From NCBI GenBank assembly GCA_020444775.1, contig JAGRHX010000798.1, forward strand, positions 1-7,509: 7,509 bases of DNA, read 5' to 3'. Source of the stretch: Gammaproteobacteria bacterium. GTDB lineage: Bacteria; Pseudomonadota; Gammaproteobacteria; HK1. The number at the start of each line of letters is the position of its first letter. The stretch's first letter is position 1. This document shows positions 4,923-7,509 of the stretch, piece after piece. The notes under the pieces were generated by a model. That model was not told the origin of the DNA and made no database searches. It saw nothing but the letters and a program-made list of their open reading frames with translations. Made by a program: the position numbers and the translations under genes.

Positions 4923-7509
4923 TCAGGGCGAGACCTCGAGCCGCGCCGGCAGGCTCATGCCGTACACGTCGGGCTCGTACATCTCCTCGCTGTGCGCCGG
5001 CTGCACCGCGAAGCTTCCCGGGGCAATGGCCTGCGCGGTATAGCCCAGGTGATAGTTGCCCGGTGGCAGATAGTCCGAATAGAAACGGGCGGCGTCGAAG
5101 CGCAGCTCCTTGTGATAGAAGCTGTAGAAGGTCATGCCGAAGTCCTGCCAGTCATCGTGGCGATACCACCAGGAGCCACCGGCTGCCGTGAACACTGCTT
5201 GCTCGGCGTCGATGCTCGAGGCCGTGGCGAGCTGCTGATTGACCGGCTCCAGACCGCCCGGCACCGGATCGTCGACCACCACGAAGTGACGAGCGGTGGG
5301 CAGGGACAGATACAGGTCCACGCGCACCAGCTCGCCGCGGCCGACCTGCATGGGCGAGCTCAGCAGCCGCCACTCGCCATCACGCTGCACGCTGTACTCG
5401 CGTCGGATGTCGATGCCCGCGTTGATCCGTTCGGCGGCCTCGTCCAGCGGCGCGTAGCTGAGTCGGGTCACGTAGTAGAAGCGGCCTCGGGCCGGGCCGG
5501 CATCGTCCGCGGCCTTGCCCTCGCCGGGCGTCTGTCCATCCGATTGTCCGGCCCGGCGTGACGACTCGGTCTGGGATTCGGTCTGGGATTCGGTGTCGTC
5601 CGACAGCGGGCCCCGCTGCAGGGTCAGGGTGCGAAGTCGTCCGGGATCGTCCTCGCCCAGCGGTCTTGTCAGGGTGCGCGCGGGATCGGTGAAGCTTGTG
5701 AAGCTCGCGCTGCCCAGCGCTTCGCCATCGAGCGCGGCGCTCACCGCCAGTCGCGGCGCTTGCGCCTCGTAGAGCGCCGCGTAGCGTGCCAGTCCTCGAG
5801 CGCAGAACAGGTTCTCCTGGGTGTTCTGGAAGTGATCCCGATCGCCGCGTCCCTGGACGATGGCGCGGGTCATCTTCAACGGCAGATCCGCCAGCATCGG
5901 CGCCAGGCCATCCCCCTGAGCGAGCTCGGCGAAGCTCGCGAGCGCCGCGCAGTTGCTGCGCAGCGGGCTGGTCAACAGTTGCGAGTAAGCACTGTCAAGG
6001 CGTTCGTTGAGCTGGAACTTGCCGGCGCTGCTACTGCCGCTGGCGGCAATCTGGTCGACCAGATCGCGGGTCAGCGCCTCCAGCCCCGGCACCCCGCGCA
6101 CCGCGTCCAGGAACTGGATGCGGCCGAACAGACTCATGCTCGGTACGTGTGGCAGATAGCGCTCGATGGTCGCGCGGTCCAGGCGGCCCGCGCGTGACAG
6201 GGCGGCGAGCGCGACCGCGCGCACGGTCGAGGCCATACCCTTGCTGTAGAACTCGGGGAATGTCTCGTTCCTGAGCATGCCTTGTAGATATCCGTGCAGT
6301 TTCTCGACCACAGCGGTGGGTGGCTCGTGCCCCGCGTCGCGCAGCCACTCGAAGGCCAGCGCGGTGTAGGCGCTGAGGTACGGGCTCACGTGCGTGTCCT
6401 CGGCGACCCAATAGGCCATGCCACCGTTGGGGGCCTGATAACGTCGTGCCAGCGCCAGCGTATCGGGCGGTAGCGAATCGCTACCCGGCCACTCGAGCGC
6501 GGCCGGGAGGTGGGTGCGCAAGAGCTGGTAGTGCGCGGCCATCACCGCCTTGGAGAGCTTCTGCTCCCAGCACGCGTAGGGGTAGTCGCGCATGTACTCG
6601 AATGCCCCGGCCAGGTTGCCGAGCACGCTCGAGCTCAGGGTGACGCTGATCTCGCCGCTGTCGGTATGGATACGCTCGGGAATCAAGATCGGCTGGGTGA
6701 CGAGGGTATCGTCATCGCTGCTGCCGTGCGTGGCGGCGCTGTGCAATGACCGTCGCGGTCGGATTGGCACACTGTGGACCAGGCGGTCGGCGTCCAACGC
6801 GTCACCGGCGCGGGCCTGTAGCTCGACGAGGTTGTCCGCGCCCCGCTGGAAGCGGGCCGCCTGGATCTCGACGAACACCGTCTCGCGCTTGAAGGGGCCG
6901 AGCTCCAGACGCCGGCTCAGCATCGGCTGTTCGGCGCCGGGCCCGGTGACGTCGACCTCCAGGGTGCGGACCCGGTCGGTGCGATTCATGACGCTGAAAC
7001 CGGCCATGAATGTGTCGCCCTCGGTGACCTGATTGGGCATCACCGGGCGCAGTTCGGTGGGTTTGTTGACCTTGAAGCTGCCCTGACCCAGACCCAGTCT
7101 ATCGCCAGGCGTCGCGGCCATCACCAGCACGCGCCAGCCGGTCAGATTGTCCGGAACCTGGAACTGGAAGCTGGCCTGGCCTGAATCATCCACCGGGATC
7201 GACGGGTTCCAGTAGCTGACGAAGCGGAACAGCGAACGCAGGTCATCGGCACCCGCACCATCACCGCCCTGGCTGTTGCCCTTGGCCTCGAACTTCTGCC
7301 GGCCGACCAGCCGTTCCAGCAGGCTGAAGCTGGCCACGTCCAGCGGCTCCAGCCCATAGAAGCCCTCATAGGGGTCGAAGTAGGCGCTGCCCCCGGCGAT
7401 CAGATCGAGCACCGATTCGTCCAGCACCGCGACCGCCAGCTCGATGGGCTCGCCCAGCGGATGGCGCGCCCGGGCCCGTACCTCGACCTCGACGGTCTCC
7501 CGCGGCTTG
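4923..7509 (-). CDS. Alpha-2-macroglobulin family protein with thioester (YfhM-like), C-terminal part
   Basis: The gene enters from the right edge (first full codon 7508-7506) and stops with TGA at 4925-4923; 861 residues are visible. I recall E. coli YfhM as about 1,650 residues, so roughly half is here. Bacterial relatives are periplasmic, usually lipid-anchored, protease traps: cleavage of a bait region exposes a Cys-Gln thioester that captures the protease. The visible part starts at AVAVLDESVLDL, the strand before the bait region. Next come a Gly/Asp-rich stretch, the block SYWNPSIPVDDSGQA with VPDNLTGWRV (about 7350-7100), the thioester YPYACWEQ, and a helical thioester domain with NGGMAYW (about 6440-6400) and NTQENLFCARGLARY (about 5830-5780). 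The typical C-terminus includes FYSFYHKELRFDAARFYSDY, then SEEMYEPDVYG. A Ser/Gln/Thr/Glu-rich linker (5484-5600) separates the thioester domain from the last domain. It is followed 1 nt later by pbpC, the known partner of this family. Confidence 0.93.
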   Translation of the reverse strand, partial: KPRETVEVEVRARARHPLGEPIELAVAVLDESVLDLIAGGSAYFDPYEGFYGLEPLDVASFSLLERLVGRQKFEAKGNSQGGDGAGADDLRSLFRFVSYWNPSIPVDDSGQASFQFQVPDNLTGWRVLVMAATPGDRLGLGQGSFKVNKPTELRPVMPNQVTEGDTFMAGFSVMNRTDRVRTLEVDVTGPGAEQPMLSRRLELGPFKRETVFVEIQAARFQRGADNLVELQARAGDALDADRLVHSVPIRPRRSLHSAATHGSSDDDTLVTQPILIPERIHTDSGEISVTLSSSVLGNLAGAFEYMRDYPYACWEQKLSKAVMAAHYQLLRTHLPAALEWPGSDSLPPDTLALARRYQAPNGGMAYWVAEDTHVSPYLSAYTALAFEWLRDAGHEPPTAVVEKLHGYLQGMLRNETFPEFYSKGMASTVRAVALAALSRAGRLDRATIERYLPHVPSMSLFGRIQFLDAVRGVPGLEALTRDLVDQIAASGSSSAGKFQLNERLDSAYSQLLTSPLRSNCAALASFAELAQGDGLAPMLADLPLKMTRAIVQGRGDRDHFQNTQENLFCARGLARYAALYEAQAPRLAVSAALDGEALGSASFTSFTDPARTLTRPLGEDDPGRLRTLTLQRGPLSDDTESQTESQTESSRRAGQSDGQTPGEGKAADDAGPARGRFYYVTRLSYAPLDEAAERINAGIDIRREYSVQRDGEWRLLSSPMQVGRGELVRVDLYLSLPTARHFVVVDDPVPGGLEPVNQQLATASSIDAEQAVFTAAGGSWWYRHDDWQDFGMTFYSFYHKELRFDAARFYSDYLPPGNYHLGYTAQAIAPGSFAVQPAHSEEMYEPDVYGMSLPARLEVSP
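5566..5594 (-). repeat. 12-bp tandem repeat coding for an ESQT linker
   Basis: TCGGTCTGGGAT (plus strand) occurs twice in tandem (5566-5577, 5578-5589) plus five bases of a third copy. The 12-bp unit keeps the frame and encodes repeated ESQT in the macroglobulin. It lies within a 39-residue polar, probably disordered linker (5484-5600) with many Ser, Gln, Gly, Asp and Glu. The copy number is likely to vary between strains. Confidence 0.7.
6561..6572 (-). other. Thioester motif CWEQ of the macroglobulin
   Basis: The codons read Cys-Trp-Glu-Gln inside DYPYACWEQKLSKA. In the family, Cys and Gln of CxEQ form the internal thioester that covalently attaches to captured proteases. The form usually seen is GCLEQ or GCGEQ; here Ala precedes Cys, and Trp fills the x position. 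Both reactive residues are present, so the trap is predicted to be chemically competent, unlike thioester-less paralogues such as E. coli YfaS. Confidence 0.8.
7224..7301 (-). other. Candidate bait region of the macroglobulin
   Basis: About 26 residues (RQKFEAKG, then a Gly/Ser/Asp run SQGGDGAGADD, then LRSLFR) lie between the VLDESVL strand and the SYWNPSIP domain. In human alpha-2-macroglobulin the bait region sits between the equivalent VDESVLL and the block before VPDTITEW. The stretch is glycine-rich, polar and bounded by Arg/Lys and Phe, as expected of an exposed, protease-sensitive loop. Placement is by homology; no cleavage site is shown by the sequence alone. Confidence 0.5.

Noticed and set aside
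4662..5561. A 299-codon + strand open frame across the pbpC/macroglobulin junction
   Set aside because: It is antisense to two strongly supported genes, and its Arg/Ala/Val-rich translation has no recognisable motif.

Overview
The window is GC-rich (about two-thirds G+C by eye), densely coding bacterial chromosome. The gene content (a TRAP transporter, a DMT-family transporter, and a class A penicillin-binding protein of the PBP1C type directly behind an alpha-2-macroglobulin gene) fits a Gram-negative, most likely a gammaproteobacterium. No rRNA or 16S-type marker is present, so a narrower assignment is not justified. I see no tRNA, CRISPR array, insertion sequence or phage gene.

Layout: (1) At 1-1329 on the + strand lie the last 71 codons of a TRAP large permease (DctM type) and the complete periplasmic substrate-binding protein (DctP type). 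They are separated by 69 bp holding a perfect 9-bp hairpin. (2) A 54-bp convergent gap with two GC-rich hairpins follows. (3) At 1384-2337 on the - strand is a ten-helix EamA/DMT permease. (4) At 2338-2641 is a 304-bp non-coding stretch with several dyads and a 16-nt near-match to the signal recognition particle RNA core, apparently lacking the part needed for function. (5) At 2642-4921 on the - strand is a bifunctional PBP1C-like peptidoglycan synthase. (6) At 4923-7509 on the - strand is the C-terminal 861 residues of an alpha-2-macroglobulin family protein, whose N-terminus lies beyond the right edge.

How the genes work together: the TRAP genes form one uptake unit for an unidentified, probably carboxylate, substrate. 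The macroglobulin and pbpC genes are translationally close-packed, with 1 nt between stop and start. They form the known bacterial pairing of a periplasmic protease trap with a cell-wall repair synthase. The trap keeps a thioester motif in the unusual form CWEQ, and a Gly/Asp-rich stretch sits where the bait region is expected. The synthase has a glycosyltransferase motif II (GASTVSEQ) that differs from the E. coli-type sequence. The most notable material is this CWEQ-trap/PBP1C pair and the structured gap downstream of it.
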